Source of the DNA: G965240365 sp965240365
Lineage (GTDB): Bacteria; Pseudomonadota; Gammaproteobacteria; Eutrophobiales; Eutrophobiaceae
Direction: 5' to 3'
Assembly: GCA_965240365.1 (NCBI GenBank)
Contig: OZ251218.1
Span: 3,348,001 to 3,412,000, forward strand
DNA: 64,000 nucleotides
Both the position numbers and the translations under genes were made by a program. Under the pieces are notes generated by a model. The model worked only from the letters and a program-made list of their open reading frames with translations. It was not told the DNA's origin and searched no databases. Below are positions 38,245-46,337 of this stretch, piece by piece (positions within the stretch are counted from its first letter, which is position 1; every line of letters starts with the position of its first letter).

Positions 38245-38964
38245 CAGAGTCACCTCATCTAAAATAAGGTGTCAGTTATCCTGGCCACAGTGTCGTTAGT
38301 ATTGCTCATAATGCGCCTATCACCCCCGTCGTCATTCCAGCGAAAGCTGGAATCCAGGAGGGGGGGCCGGGATGTGAAATGAACGCCAGTTCTGTCTGAT
38401 TGTCATTCCCGCCAGGGCCCTGCCTGCTGCAGGCAGGGGGAATGTATGACATAAACCACTGGATTCCGGCCTTCGCCGGAATGACAACGGGGTGTTGTTT
38501 TAGCTTTCCCGTATCCTGTCTGCCTGCAACAGGCAGGGCTTTAGCAGGAAGGCAGAGTCACCTCATCTAAAATAAGGTGTCAGTTATCCTGGCCACAGTG
38601 TCGTTAGTATTGCTCATAATGCGTCTATCACCCCCGTCGTCATTCCAGCGAAAGCTGGAATCCAGGAGGGGGGGGCCGGGATGTGAAATGAACGCCAGTT
38701 CTGTCTGATTGTCATTCCCGCCTCAGCCCTGCCTGCTGCAGGCAGGGGGAATGTATGACATAAACCACTGGATTCCAGCTTTCGCTGGAATGACAACCGG
38801 GTGTTGTTTTGGCTTTCCGTATCCTGTCTGCCTGCAACAGGCAGGGCTTTAGCAGGAACGCAGGGTCACCTTATCTAAAATAAGGCGCCAGATATCCTGG
38901 CCACGGTATCGTTAGTATTGCTCATATCACCCGCTATGTTAGCAATTTAGATGAGGTGGCCCTG
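38245..38964. mobile_element. Composite MITE-like element with 308-bp tandem units
   Basis: Two near-identical units start at 38245 and 38553 (period 308 bp), and a third, shorter one at 38861. The left end is CAGAGTCACCTCATCTAAA and the right end (38946-38964) is TTTAGATGAGGTGGCCCTG, imperfect terminal inverted repeats of 19 bp. ATTAACCGG flanks both sides (38236-38244 and 38965-38973), with identity extending to a 16-bp direct repeat (38230-38245 and 38959-38974). Each unit contains the usual hairpins. There is no transposase. Confidence 0.65.
38861..38964. repeat. 104-bp minimal unit with 19-bp inverted ends
   Basis: CAGGGTCACCTTATCTAAA on the left (38861-38879) pairs with TTTAGATGAGGTGGCCCTG on the right (38946-38964), 17 of 19 positions. 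The interior is short and AT/GC mixed without coding. It may be the basic mobile unit from which the longer composite grew. Confidence 0.55.
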
Positions 38965-38965
38965 A

Positions 38966-39445
38966 TTAACCGGCCAGACGCCTGGCCATGACCGCTTTTT
39001 TATGCCGCGCCCTGTGCCTGATCCCGATCAGGACATGCGCGCCCAGCACAAAGGGCAGCGAAAAACCCGCCGCCAGGTGGCACCAGACCACGATCTCCCT
39101 GATTGCTTCGTTGCCCAGATAATAAAGCAGATAGGCCGTGATGATCTGCAAGCCCACGACCGAGATCAGGGCAATGCCCAGATAACGCAGCCTGTTCAGC
39201 TTCCAGCTTGAGGGCACATGGCTGATCAATAAGGCCCCATAGCTGATCATCATCAAAAAAGCCGAGCCGCCATGCGCCATCAGGGTCGGGAATTGCCAGG
39301 GATGTTTTTCCGGGCCAAATTCGCCCTCCACCATAAACCAGCGGGAAAGCACGAAGAACAGCACGCCGGTCAGCCAGCTCAGGGCCGTTATCGTGTACAG
39401 GAAGCGCCTGTAAAACACAGGAATCCTGGAACTGATGACCGCCAT
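38966..39445 (-). CDS. Four-helix b-type cytochrome-like membrane protein
   Basis: A 159-aa inner-membrane protein with four hydrophobic helices. Histidines sit in pairs in helix 2 (LMAHGGSAF...LLISHV) and helix 4 (WCHLAAGFSLPFVLGAHVLI; spacing 14), the pattern of bis-haem b cytochromes. The family resembles DUF4405-type cytochromes found with FMN-binding proteins. It is the last gene of the operon with apbE (8 bp upstream) and FMN-binding protein genes, so it probably passes electrons from quinol to the periplasmic flavin protein. Haem binding is inferred from the histidines only. Confidence 0.72.
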   Translation of the reverse strand: MAVISSRIPVFYRRFLYTITALSWLTGVLFFVLSRWFMVEGEFGPEKHPWQFPTLMAHGGSAFLMMISYGALLISHVPSSWKLNRLRYLGIALISVVGLQIITAYLLYYLGNEAIREIVVWCHLAAGFSLPFVLGAHVLIGIRHRARHKKAVMARRLAG

Positions 39446-39453
39446 GATTTACT

Positions 39454-40281
39454 TTAATGCAGCCTGACCAGACCCTGCCGGTCAACGGACATCAGCCGGG
39501 CGTCAAACGCCCGGATCAGATCAGCTTTGCTGCCGGACAGAAACGCGATCTTGGTCAGGGCGTCGGCCAGCATGCAGTTTGCGGCAAACACGGAATAGAC
39601 ATGCGGATCAGGCGGCGCCTGTTTTTGGCCGGGGGCGATAATTGCGCTTTTCCCATTTAAATAATAACTGGCGCTGCTGGCGATTGCGGCCGCCCGCATG
39701 GGGACTTCAACGGTCTTGTCATGGCCCGCGGCCGCATAGCGGATCGACACGGTTTTATCCTGCCAGCGGTTCATGCGGATATCGCCGCCGGCATTGACCA
39801 CGGCGTCAATGTCCTCACTCAACACCGACATGGCCCGGTCGGCGGCATAACCCTTGGCGATGCCGCCCAGATCGAGCAGCATTTTTTTGGCAAAACTCAC
39901 CCGGCCATCTTCTACCCGCAGGTCTTGCCAGTTGGCGGATTCGTCAACATCCATAGCAAAATCCGGCAATAATCCCTGCCGGACCAGCGCCGGGGCGACG
40001 CTGATATCAAACAGACCATGACTGGCGCGGCTGAGTTCAAGGGCCTGCAACAAGACTTCTTCCGTTTCGGCAGAGATGGGGCAAGGCCGGCGGTAGGCCA
40101 GCCGGTTGATGCGGGACAACTCGCTGTCAGGATCATGGAAACTCATCAACCGCTCGACCCTCTCGATCTGGGCAAAGGCGCGGCTGCTCATTTCCAGCAG
40201 GGTTTCCCGCGCGGCGTCCGCGCTCAGGCTCAGCTTGACATAGGTCCCCAATAAAGGCTTGCAGCGGGATATTGAGTTCAT
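39454..40281 (-). CDS. apbE: FAD:protein FMN transferase (ApbE family)
   Basis: ApbE enzymes attach FMN to a threonine of target proteins using FAD and Mg2+. The 275-aa protein has LLGTYVKLSL, MSFHDPDSELSRIN, LLDLGGIAKGYAADRA and VNAGGDIR, the conserved FAD and metal-binding motifs. Unlike most family members it shows no signal peptide or lipobox: it begins MNSISRCKPLLGT and a stop lies in frame about nine codons upstream. Its likely substrate is the FMN-binding protein encoded just upstream, which has a Tat signal. Together this suggests flavinylation in the cytoplasm before Tat export. Confidence 0.9.
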   Translation of the reverse strand: MNSISRCKPLLGTYVKLSLSADAARETLLEMSSRAFAQIERVERLMSFHDPDSELSRINRLAYRRPCPISAETEEVLLQALELSRASHGLFDISVAPALVRQGLLPDFAMDVDESANWQDLRVEDGRVSFAKKMLLDLGGIAKGYAADRAMSVLSEDIDAVVNAGGDIRMNRWQDKTVSIRYAAAGHDKTVEVPMRAAAIASSASYYLNGKSAIIAPGQKQAPPDPHVYSVFAANCMLADALTKIAFLSGSKADLIRAFDARLMSVDRQGLVRLH

Positions 40282-40297
40282 GCCGGGCCGGATGAGA

Positions 40298-40837
40298 TTA
40301 CAGCTTTCTCAAGACTTGATCCCAGGTATGCGTTAAGCGATTTATGCCATCGGTGATATGCCTGCACGAGAGCGTTGCACCCGATATATTTTTGATTTGC
40401 CGGTCGAGTTTTAATATCTCTGAATGATCCCGGCCATGAAACTGGGCGCGCCATTTGGCATTGCGTATTTCATGGCCGTAGGTCTCGCGGTAAACCAGCA
40501 CTTCAATGCCCGTAACCCTGCCCTCGTCGGTCAGGCCCACGGCAATGTCGATATTCTCATGCTTGCCGATCACCCAATCGAGGATAAACCAGCCCTTGCC
40601 GGTGACTTTCCAGATTTTGAGCACGCTGCTCCTGACCCTGGTCCTGGACGCCTTGTGGATTGACTTCATCTGCGCCCTGGTCAAAACCACGTTGACCGGC
40701 GTCATGGCCGCATCGCCCCAGAGGATCCGCTTGGCCTCGTCAACCGTCAGGAAGGTTTCGGCCCGCGATGCAAGCGGATGGAACCACAGGCCGAGCGGCA
40801 GGACGGACAATAATTTATTGAATGAACGCCTGTTCAT
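40298..40837 (-). CDS. Tat-exported FMN-binding domain protein
   Basis: A 179-aa predicted periplasmic flavoprotein. MNRRSFNKLL with a following hydrophobic stretch and an ASRA cleavage site is a twin-arginine signal. The FMN_bind domain follows, with IEVLVYRETYGHEI in the middle and the flavinylation motif SGATLS at residues 152-157; Thr155 would carry the FMN through a phosphoester bond. apbE lies directly downstream (16 bp) and probably modifies it. In this operon it may accept electrons from the b-type cytochrome and reduce an extracytoplasmic acceptor such as Fe(III). Confidence 0.88.
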   Translation of the reverse strand: MNRRSFNKLLSVLPLGLWFHPLASRAETFLTVDEAKRILWGDAAMTPVNVVLTRAQMKSIHKASRTRVRSSVLKIWKVTGKGWFILDWVIGKHENIDIAVGLTDEGRVTGIEVLVYRETYGHEIRNAKWRAQFHGRDHSEILKLDRQIKNISGATLSCRHITDGINRLTHTWDQVLRKL

Positions 40838-40858
40838 GGCAGCCGCGGACCGGTCTGA

Positions 40859-41821
40859 TTACCAGTTGTAGCCGATATGAAAGCCGATGTGGAATTTTTC
40901 ATGCTCATCAAAGTTTTTGCCTTTTTTCTGGAAGGAACCGTTATCGGGACTGTTCGCGCCACCGCCGGCGAACTGATAGAGTATGCCGAGCGTGGCAAAC
41001 CACTTTTGTTCGGCATAATGGATACTCGGCCCGATATAATTGCCGTTCTGGAATTGGCGGCCGATCTGCCAGTCGAACAGGTCAAATTCGGAGCAGGCGA
41101 CGCCCTCTTCCGGCACCCCGTCCTCTTCCACGCAGAGGTAATCCGATTGTGAGCGGATCTCGGCCCCGACAAACCATCTTGGCGCAACGCGATAGGACAC
41201 GCCGAAGGCCACATCCAGCGCGATCTCCTCTTCCAGCACGCCCGGCGTCACGCGCCGTTCAAACTCCATTTTACCCATGAAGGCAAAGGTCAGGGTGTCA
41301 TCAAGAAAGTTCTTTTGCAGAAAAATCTGCGGGACGAAGGAATCCTGGTCAATATCGGCGCCGTCCAGACGGTATTTGTTCCTTCTCTCATAGGCAAAGC
41401 CGACCGACAGGCCCATAAAGTCCTTATAGGGACTCAGGATATTGTACTTCATCTTGATCTCATAACCGCCCACCTTGGTTTGGCCAACACTGCCGCCGTT
41501 GGCCTCCTGGGTCTCATGCACGGGATTATTGCCTTCCTCGATACCCGAAAAATCATGCCGGAATATCATCAACGCGGCCGACATCGTGAATTTATCGGTA
41601 AAGCCATATTCGATCTCCGGGCGGATGTCGTGAAAGGCGTAGCTGCCGGAATCCCGATCCAGCCGCGCGATATAGTTGAGTTTGGCCTCATAGGTGCCTT
41701 TGGGCCGGGTGTCCGTGCCCCTGGCATAAACCCATAGATTCTCCCCGGCCTGAGCCACCGGCACACACTGCGCGGCCAGCAACAGGCCGGCAATAAAAAT
41801 ACGTAATGAATGGACTGACAT
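40859..41821 (-). CDS. Predicted outer-membrane protein, DUF6662-like
   Basis: A 320-aa protein with a clear signal peptide (FIAGLLLAAQCVPVAQA) and alternating beta-strand patterns throughout, ending in GYNW. The start of the mature part, ENLWVYARGTDTRPKGTYEA, followed by FHDIRPEIEYGFTDKFTMSA, fits the DUF6662 group of outer-membrane proteins as I remember it. It is the first gene of the operon with the FMN-binding, ApbE and cytochrome genes, and is divergent from a TonB receptor. A role in bringing an oxidant or metal near the periplasmic flavin protein is possible, but only inferred. Confidence 0.7.
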   Translation of the reverse strand: MSVHSLRIFIAGLLLAAQCVPVAQAGENLWVYARGTDTRPKGTYEAKLNYIARLDRDSGSYAFHDIRPEIEYGFTDKFTMSAALMIFRHDFSGIEEGNNPVHETQEANGGSVGQTKVGGYEIKMKYNILSPYKDFMGLSVGFAYERRNKYRLDGADIDQDSFVPQIFLQKNFLDDTLTFAFMGKMEFERRVTPGVLEEEIALDVAFGVSYRVAPRWFVGAEIRSQSDYLCVEEDGVPEEGVACSEFDLFDWQIGRQFQNGNYIGPSIHYAEQKWFATLGILYQFAGGGANSPDNGSFQKKGKNFDEHEKFHIGFHIGYNW

Positions 41822-41842
41822 AGTAATTCTCCCTTATGTTAT

Positions 41843-41949
41843 GGAAGCCCTGAATAAATCCATCCTGGATTTCTCAGGGCACGCAAGGTGAAAATGCGAT
41901 TTTCACCTTCCTGCCTGCTGCAGGGAATTCTGATTGAATCAGAGTTCCC
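41843..41949. repeat. Modular palindromic element, copy 2
   Basis: It has GGAAGCCCTGAATAAATCC, the GCAAGGTGAAAA...TTTTCACCTT inverted repeat, half of the CCTGCCTGC palindrome and AATTCTGATTGAATCAGAGTT. It lacks the AAAATCAATGA module of copy 1. It lies in the divergent control region between the flavin operon and the TonB receptor gene. Confidence 0.7.
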
Positions 41950-41972
41950 TTATTGAAATCTGTTGTCGCAAG

Positions 41973-42013
41973 TTGACGAATTATACCCACAATCAAGAAT
42001 AGTTACTATTCTT
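41973..42013 (+). promoter_or_regulatory. Promoter and Fur-like palindrome of the TonB receptor gene
   Basis: TTGACG (41973-41978) and AAGAAT (41995-42000) with a 16-bp spacer form a candidate promoter. The perfect 9-1-9 palindrome AAGAATAGTTACTATTCTT (41995-42013) covers the -10. It has the size and symmetry of a Fur box, though it matches the consensus only in about half of its positions. Confidence 0.5.
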
Positions 42014-42080
42014 GTCTTTTATTTTTTTCATATTTATAGTAAATAATACCCGGTTTAGCAACCTTAATTGAGCGATTTTC

Positions 42081-44204
42081 ATGCGGAACCTGAAAAAACA
42101 GGGTCTTGCCCTTGTCCTGTGCCTTTTTTCCGGCGTCCAAATCGCGCCGGCCGCGGACACAAATAATCCGGTCGAGGAACTGACCATCACCGCCACTCGC
42201 GGCGAAACATCGGCCTTTGCCGCGCCCTACACGGTCAGCGTGATCAAACAACAGGAATTGCGGCAAAGACAGGTTCGGAGCCTGCCGGAGGCCCTGTCCG
42301 AGACACCGGGGGTACTGGTGCAGAAGACGGCCAATGGCCAGGGTTCGCCCTATCTCAGGGGCTTCACGGGCTACCGGACCCTGGCGCTGATCGACGGCAT
42401 ACGCTACAACAACTCGGTCTATCGGGACGGCCCGAGTGAATACTTTTCCCTGATCGATGTGAATACCCTGGACAGTATCGAGCTGCTCAGCGGTCCGGCC
42501 TCGACCCTGTATGGCAGCGACGCCATCGGCGGCGCCCTGAATCTCAAAACCCGCTCCTCAAACCATGAAGATGAAAAACCGGGCCGGATGTTTTTGCGCG
42601 GCGCTCAATCCTTCCGCCTGTCCTCGGGCGAAAGCAGCCGCATAGCCCGCACCGAACTGGAAACGGGCCGGGGCGGCGCCTGGGGCCTGCGCCTCGGCTA
42701 TTCATACAAGGGCTTCGGCGATGTCCGGGCCGCCGACATCGGCGCGCTGCCCCGGACCGGCTATACCGAATACGCCTATGACGCGCGCCTCGATATCAAC
42801 CTCAACCCGGACTGGCGCATGACGCTCGCGCGTCAGGCACTGGCGCAGGACGATGTCTGGCGCACCCACTCCACCCTGTTCTCAAGGTCCTTTGCCGGCA
42901 GCGCGACAGGCCAGGACCGGCGCCGCCTCAAGGATCAGCAACGCACGCTGAACTACCTGAAATTAACCGGGCTGGAACTCAATGATTTTATTCAGGCCGC
43001 GACCCTGACCCTGTCTTACCAGACCTGGGACGAAGACGGCGACCGCATCCGGCGCGACGGCCGGCGCAATATCGAGTTCTTCGATTCGCGCATGTATGGC
43101 ATCGACCTGCAACTGGAAAGCAACACGGCAATCGGCGACTGGGTCTATGGCATGGATTACTATCAGGATAATGTTGACAGTGGCCGCGCGGATTTTAACG
43201 CGGACGGCAGCCTCCGGCGGGTTCGCATCCAGGGGCCGGTTGGCGATGACGCAACTTTCAGTATCCTCGGGGCTTATGTGCAGGGCGAGTTTAAGTGGCA
43301 TGACAGATTGACCGTGACGGCCGGCAGCCGCCTGTCCCGCATCGGCGCGGATATTGGCCGCTTCAAAGACCCGGCCACGGGCCTGCCGGCCTCATTCAGC
43401 GACAACTGGACCAGCAGCGTCAACGCCGCGCGCGCGAGCTACAGCCTGAACTCCGAAGATTCGCGCCGGCTTTGGGCGGGCGTCAGCCAGTCCTTCCGCG
43501 CCCCGAACATCGCCGATCTGAGCCGTTTCGGCAAGAGCCGCTCCAATGAAACCGAGGTGGCCGCGACCAATCTTGCCCCTGAAAAATTCCTGACCTATGA
43601 GGTCGGCCTCAAAATAGAGCAGGCAGGATTCAACTTCACCGGCGCCTACCATTTCACCGACATCAGCGACTACATCACCAGCACGCCCACGGGCCGCGTC
43701 ATCGGCGCTGAAATCGAAGTCAGCAAGCAAAACAGCGCCAGCGGTTTTGTGCAGGGGATCGAACTGACCGCGGACTACCGCTTCGACAACGGCATCACCC
43801 CCTACGGGCACATCACCTGGCTGGAAGGAAAGCTGGACGTATTCAACACCACGGCCGCAAAAACCGCCGTTACCGAATACCTGAGCCGCGTTATGCCGCT
43901 CACGGCCGTAGTGGGCGTAAAATGGCGTCAACCCGATGACGGCCTGTGGGCCAATCTGGCCCTGACCCATGCCGCCAGGGCGGACAAACTCAGTTCGGGA
44001 GACCGGGGCGACACCCAGCGCATCCCGCCCGGCGGCACCCCGGCCTACACCCTGGTCAATCTGCGCGGCGGCATGAGGATCAATAATTATCTGGACATAA
44101 ATCTGGCGCTCAATAACCTCCTCAATGAAGCTTACCGCGCGCATGGCTCGGGCAGCAATGAGCCGGGCTTTAATATCATTCTCGGATTAAGCGCGCGGTT
44201 TTAA
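42081..44204 (+). CDS. TonB-dependent receptor (haem/siderophore type)
   Basis: A 707-aa outer-membrane import channel. A signal peptide (LALVLCLFSGVQIAPAA) is followed by a TonB box-like EELTITATR, a plug domain (SLPEALSETPGVLVQK; LRGFTGYRTLALIDGIRYN; VNTLDSIELLSGPASTLYGS), and a 22-strand barrel ending in Phe (ILGLSARF). It lacks an N-terminal STN signalling domain, so unlike its two neighbours it does not feed a FecIR pair. It is divergent from the flavin operon across a Fur-like palindrome and overlaps the convergent PepSY gene end by 18 bp. Substrate unknown; the plug resembles haem/haemoglobin-type receptors. Confidence 0.9.
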   Translation: MRNLKKQGLALVLCLFSGVQIAPAADTNNPVEELTITATRGETSAFAAPYTVSVIKQQELRQRQVRSLPEALSETPGVLVQKTANGQGSPYLRGFTGYRTLALIDGIRYNNSVYRDGPSEYFSLIDVNTLDSIELLSGPASTLYGSDAIGGALNLKTRSSNHEDEKPGRMFLRGAQSFRLSSGESSRIARTELETGRGGAWGLRLGYSYKGFGDVRAADIGALPRTGYTEYAYDARLDINLNPDWRMTLARQALAQDDVWRTHSTLFSRSFAGSATGQDRRRLKDQQRTLNYLKLTGLELNDFIQAATLTLSYQTWDEDGDRIRRDGRRNIEFFDSRMYGIDLQLESNTAIGDWVYGMDYYQDNVDSGRADFNADGSLRRVRIQGPVGDDATFSILGAYVQGEFKWHDRLTVTAGSRLSRIGADIGRFKDPATGLPASFSDNWTSSVNAARASYSLNSEDSRRLWAGVSQSFRAPNIADLSRFGKSRSNETEVAATNLAPEKFLTYEVGLKIEQAGFNFTGAYHFTDISDYITSTPTGRVIGAEIEVSKQNSASGFVQGIELTADYRFDNGITPYGHITWLEGKLDVFNTTAAKTAVTEYLSRVMPLTAVVGVKWRQPDDGLWANLALTHAARADKLSSGDRGDTQRIPPGGTPAYTLVNLRGGMRINNYLDINLALNNLLNEAYRAHGSGSNEPGFNIILGLSARF

Positions 44205-44795
44205 CCGCTCGGGCCTGGGCTTCTTGAGGCCCTGGTTCACAATATCCCCGGCCATCATTTTTTCAGCATCCTTCCCCAGCCTTCTTTTCCTGGCCTTGTG
44301 CTTTGCCAATAGCGGCACTAAAAACAGATAGATGCCTGTTAGCCACAGGGCCAGCAGGATAATTGAGGCGGGCAGAAAGACCCAAAGCTTGGCCCCGTCA
44401 TGGAAAAAAGTCCCGTCATGGATCGATTCAATCAGATCAGAACGCCGGTAAGCCACATGCAACACCGCGCCGGTCTGGTGATCGATTTGTATCTCCCAGC
44501 TATTTTTGGCGCGCACCTTGAACACGCCTTTTTTCGGCCTCAGATCAACCCGGCCAATATCGGCCCAGCCATTGATTGCCGCCTCCGGCACGCCCTTTGA
44601 GGCTGCAAGCAGCGCGTCGAGGGACAAGGTCGGCACATCCCCCTGACCGGCAATCGTGGGCGGCTGTATCCAGTGAATATCCTTCTTCAAAAGCAACAGC
44701 ACGCCCGTGCAAATCACAATCACCACCGGCGCGGCAGCGACCAGCGCGCCCCAATAATGAACCTTGCGGTTTAAACGTTTCCAGTTAATTTGCAT
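44187..44795 (-). CDS. PepSY-associated membrane protein
   Basis: I favour the start MQINWKRLNRKVHYWGALVA at 44795. The ~202-aa protein has an N-terminal helix (LVAAAPVVIVICTGVLLLL), a periplasmic PepSY-like domain (KNSWEIQIDHQTGAVLHVAY) and a second helix (WVFLPASIILLALWLTGIYLFL). Such PepSY_TM proteins occur next to ferric-siderophore receptors and are thought to act in reduction of imported ferric chelates. It belongs to the receptor-PepSY-small protein-PepSY run on the minus strand and overlaps the preceding convergent receptor gene by 18 bp. Confidence 0.8.
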   Translation of the reverse strand: MQINWKRLNRKVHYWGALVAAAPVVIVICTGVLLLLKKDIHWIQPPTIAGQGDVPTLSLDALLAASKGVPEAAINGWADIGRVDLRPKKGVFKVRAKNSWEIQIDHQTGAVLHVAYRRSDLIESIHDGTFFHDGAKLWVFLPASIILLALWLTGIYLFLVPLLAKHKARKRRLGKDAEKMMAGDIVNQGLKKPRPERLKPRA

Positions 44796-44944
44796 ACAGA
44801 TTGAAAAACACGGCGCAGCAATGGGCGCCGTGCCGAAATGGCAAAGAGCGGACACTATGGCGTCAATTCATGCCAAAGACAAGACCGGCGGCAAAATTGA
44901 CCGGAGAGAAGACATCCTGAAAACGGGCGTTATCGTCTATTCCT

Positions 44945-45133
44945 TTACCTGGTTTTGGAAGATTTAATGATCAGCCGGATCGAGATTATTGCCGGAATGA
45001 CAATACACACCGCGCCGACCAGATCCCACGGGCCATCGCGGATCAGCGCCATCACCAGGCCGAACACCGTTATCGCGCCCAGTACAACGGGCCACAGCCA
45101 CAGGCGCTTGCAGGTCTGCAACGCATCGCTCAT
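44945..45133 (-). CDS. Small two-helix membrane protein, 62 aa
   Basis: MSDALQTCKRLWLWPVVLGA begins a short protein with two hydrophobic helices and a basic C-terminus (IIKSSKTR). Its ATG overlaps the TGA of the upstream PepSY gene (ATGA), a sign of translational coupling. It probably serves as an accessory membrane subunit of the PepSY module. I do not recognise the family. Confidence 0.65.
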   Translation of the reverse strand: MSDALQTCKRLWLWPVVLGAITVFGLVMALIRDGPWDLVGAVCIVIPAIISIRLIIKSSKTR

Positions 45134-46275
45134 GCCGAGGAGTCCAGCGCGCGCGGCTTAAGCTCGGGGATTTCATAGCGCTTTTGCCACCACAGAACCA
45201 AACCGCTCAAGAGCAGCGCGATGGTTGCCATGCAAAGCAGGGCCCAGGCGATCTTCAAACCGATACCGCCATAATTGCCGAAGTGCAGGGGCTGCGCGAG
45301 CAACAGCGTGGTGATGTACCAGGGCATGGCGGGGGTAGCGATGAGTTCGCCCGAATAGGCGTTGATCACGGCCATCTTCAATAACTGTGAAGATACCGGG
45401 GTGGCGCCGCTGAAGAACACCAGATAATGCCGGTCGGATGAATACTCGGAACCCGGAAACGTGACAAAACTGAATTGCCCGTCCGGTATGGCCTTTGCAG
45501 TCAGTTCCAGCGCTTGTTGTACCGAACTCAGGCGGCCATCCGCGTTAGTGCTTACCGGGTCATGGGCCGTAAACTGTTGCAGGTCATTCAACAGCCAGAA
45601 GTGGATCAAGGGGCTGTCAATGGTATTAATGACGCCTGTCGCCGTGACCACAAACGCCCAGGCCAGCAAGACGATGCCCAATGAATTATGCAGGTCAAGC
45701 CAGCGCCTGCCTTTGCCTTTATCGATCCGAATAACGGCAAAAGAGCGATTGCGCATGAACGGCGCATATAAAACAACGCCGGAGATAATGGCCAGCAGGA
45801 ACAAGAGCGCAAAAAAGCCCAGCAACAGCGTTCCGGCAAAACCCATAAACAGTTGCGTGTGCAGCACCAGAAAAAACCCCATAATGCCCTCGGCGTAGAA
45901 CTCCGCGCCCAGATATTCGCCGGTCGCGTTATCAATACGCAGGAATTCGGAATCTATAATCGGCGCGTCAACGGTCTTGCCGAGCGAAAAATAGGTCGCC
46001 CGCGGGTCAATGCGATCACGGTACATTAATTGCAGTTCCGCGCCGGGCCGTTCCTGTTTGGCCCTGTTGATCAGGGCGTCCAGCGACAGCGACTTCCCGC
46101 CCTCCGCATCGGCGTCATTGCCATCGCCGGCAAGCCATTGCTCAAACCGGTAAATCTCTTCGCCAAACACAAGCGGCAAACCGCTGCCGAACGCGGTCAA
46201 CATAAAGATAATGCTGATCAGGCTGGTCCATTTATGCACCGCATGCCAGCGCTTGATTGTCGGCGCCGCTATCAT
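45130..46275 (-). CDS. PepSY-domain membrane protein (siderophore-reduction type)
   Basis: A 381-aa inner-membrane protein with about four helices. It starts with a PepSY_TM first helix (KWTSLISIIFMLTAFGSGLP), then a periplasmic PepSY region with RDRIDPRATYFSLGK and DSEFLRIDNATGEYLGAEF, then helices with VLHTQLFMGFAGTLLLGFFA, and a last helix before LWWQKRYEIPELKP. Members of this family sit beside TonB receptors and are proposed iron-reductases for siderophore complexes. It is 62 bp downstream of the STN-type receptor gene and coupled to the 62-aa gene. Confidence 0.85.
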   Translation of the reverse strand: MIAAPTIKRWHAVHKWTSLISIIFMLTAFGSGLPLVFGEEIYRFEQWLAGDGNDADAEGGKSLSLDALINRAKQERPGAELQLMYRDRIDPRATYFSLGKTVDAPIIDSEFLRIDNATGEYLGAEFYAEGIMGFFLVLHTQLFMGFAGTLLLGFFALLFLLAIISGVVLYAPFMRNRSFAVIRIDKGKGRRWLDLHNSLGIVLLAWAFVVTATGVINTIDSPLIHFWLLNDLQQFTAHDPVSTNADGRLSSVQQALELTAKAIPDGQFSFVTFPGSEYSSDRHYLVFFSGATPVSSQLLKMAVINAYSGELIATPAMPWYITTLLLAQPLHFGNYGGIGLKIAWALLCMATIALLLSGLVLWWQKRYEIPELKPRALDSSA

Positions 46276-46337
46276 TTAAGCATCGTTTTGTTCAAGGGCC
46301 ATGCGCCGCATGGCCCTTGCAACCCTCTGCCAGGCGC

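Noticed and set aside
38245..38964. Possible structured RNA gene
   Set aside because: The hairpins are copies of dispersed repeats found in many places; no promoter and terminator pair defines a transcript, so I call it a repeat element.
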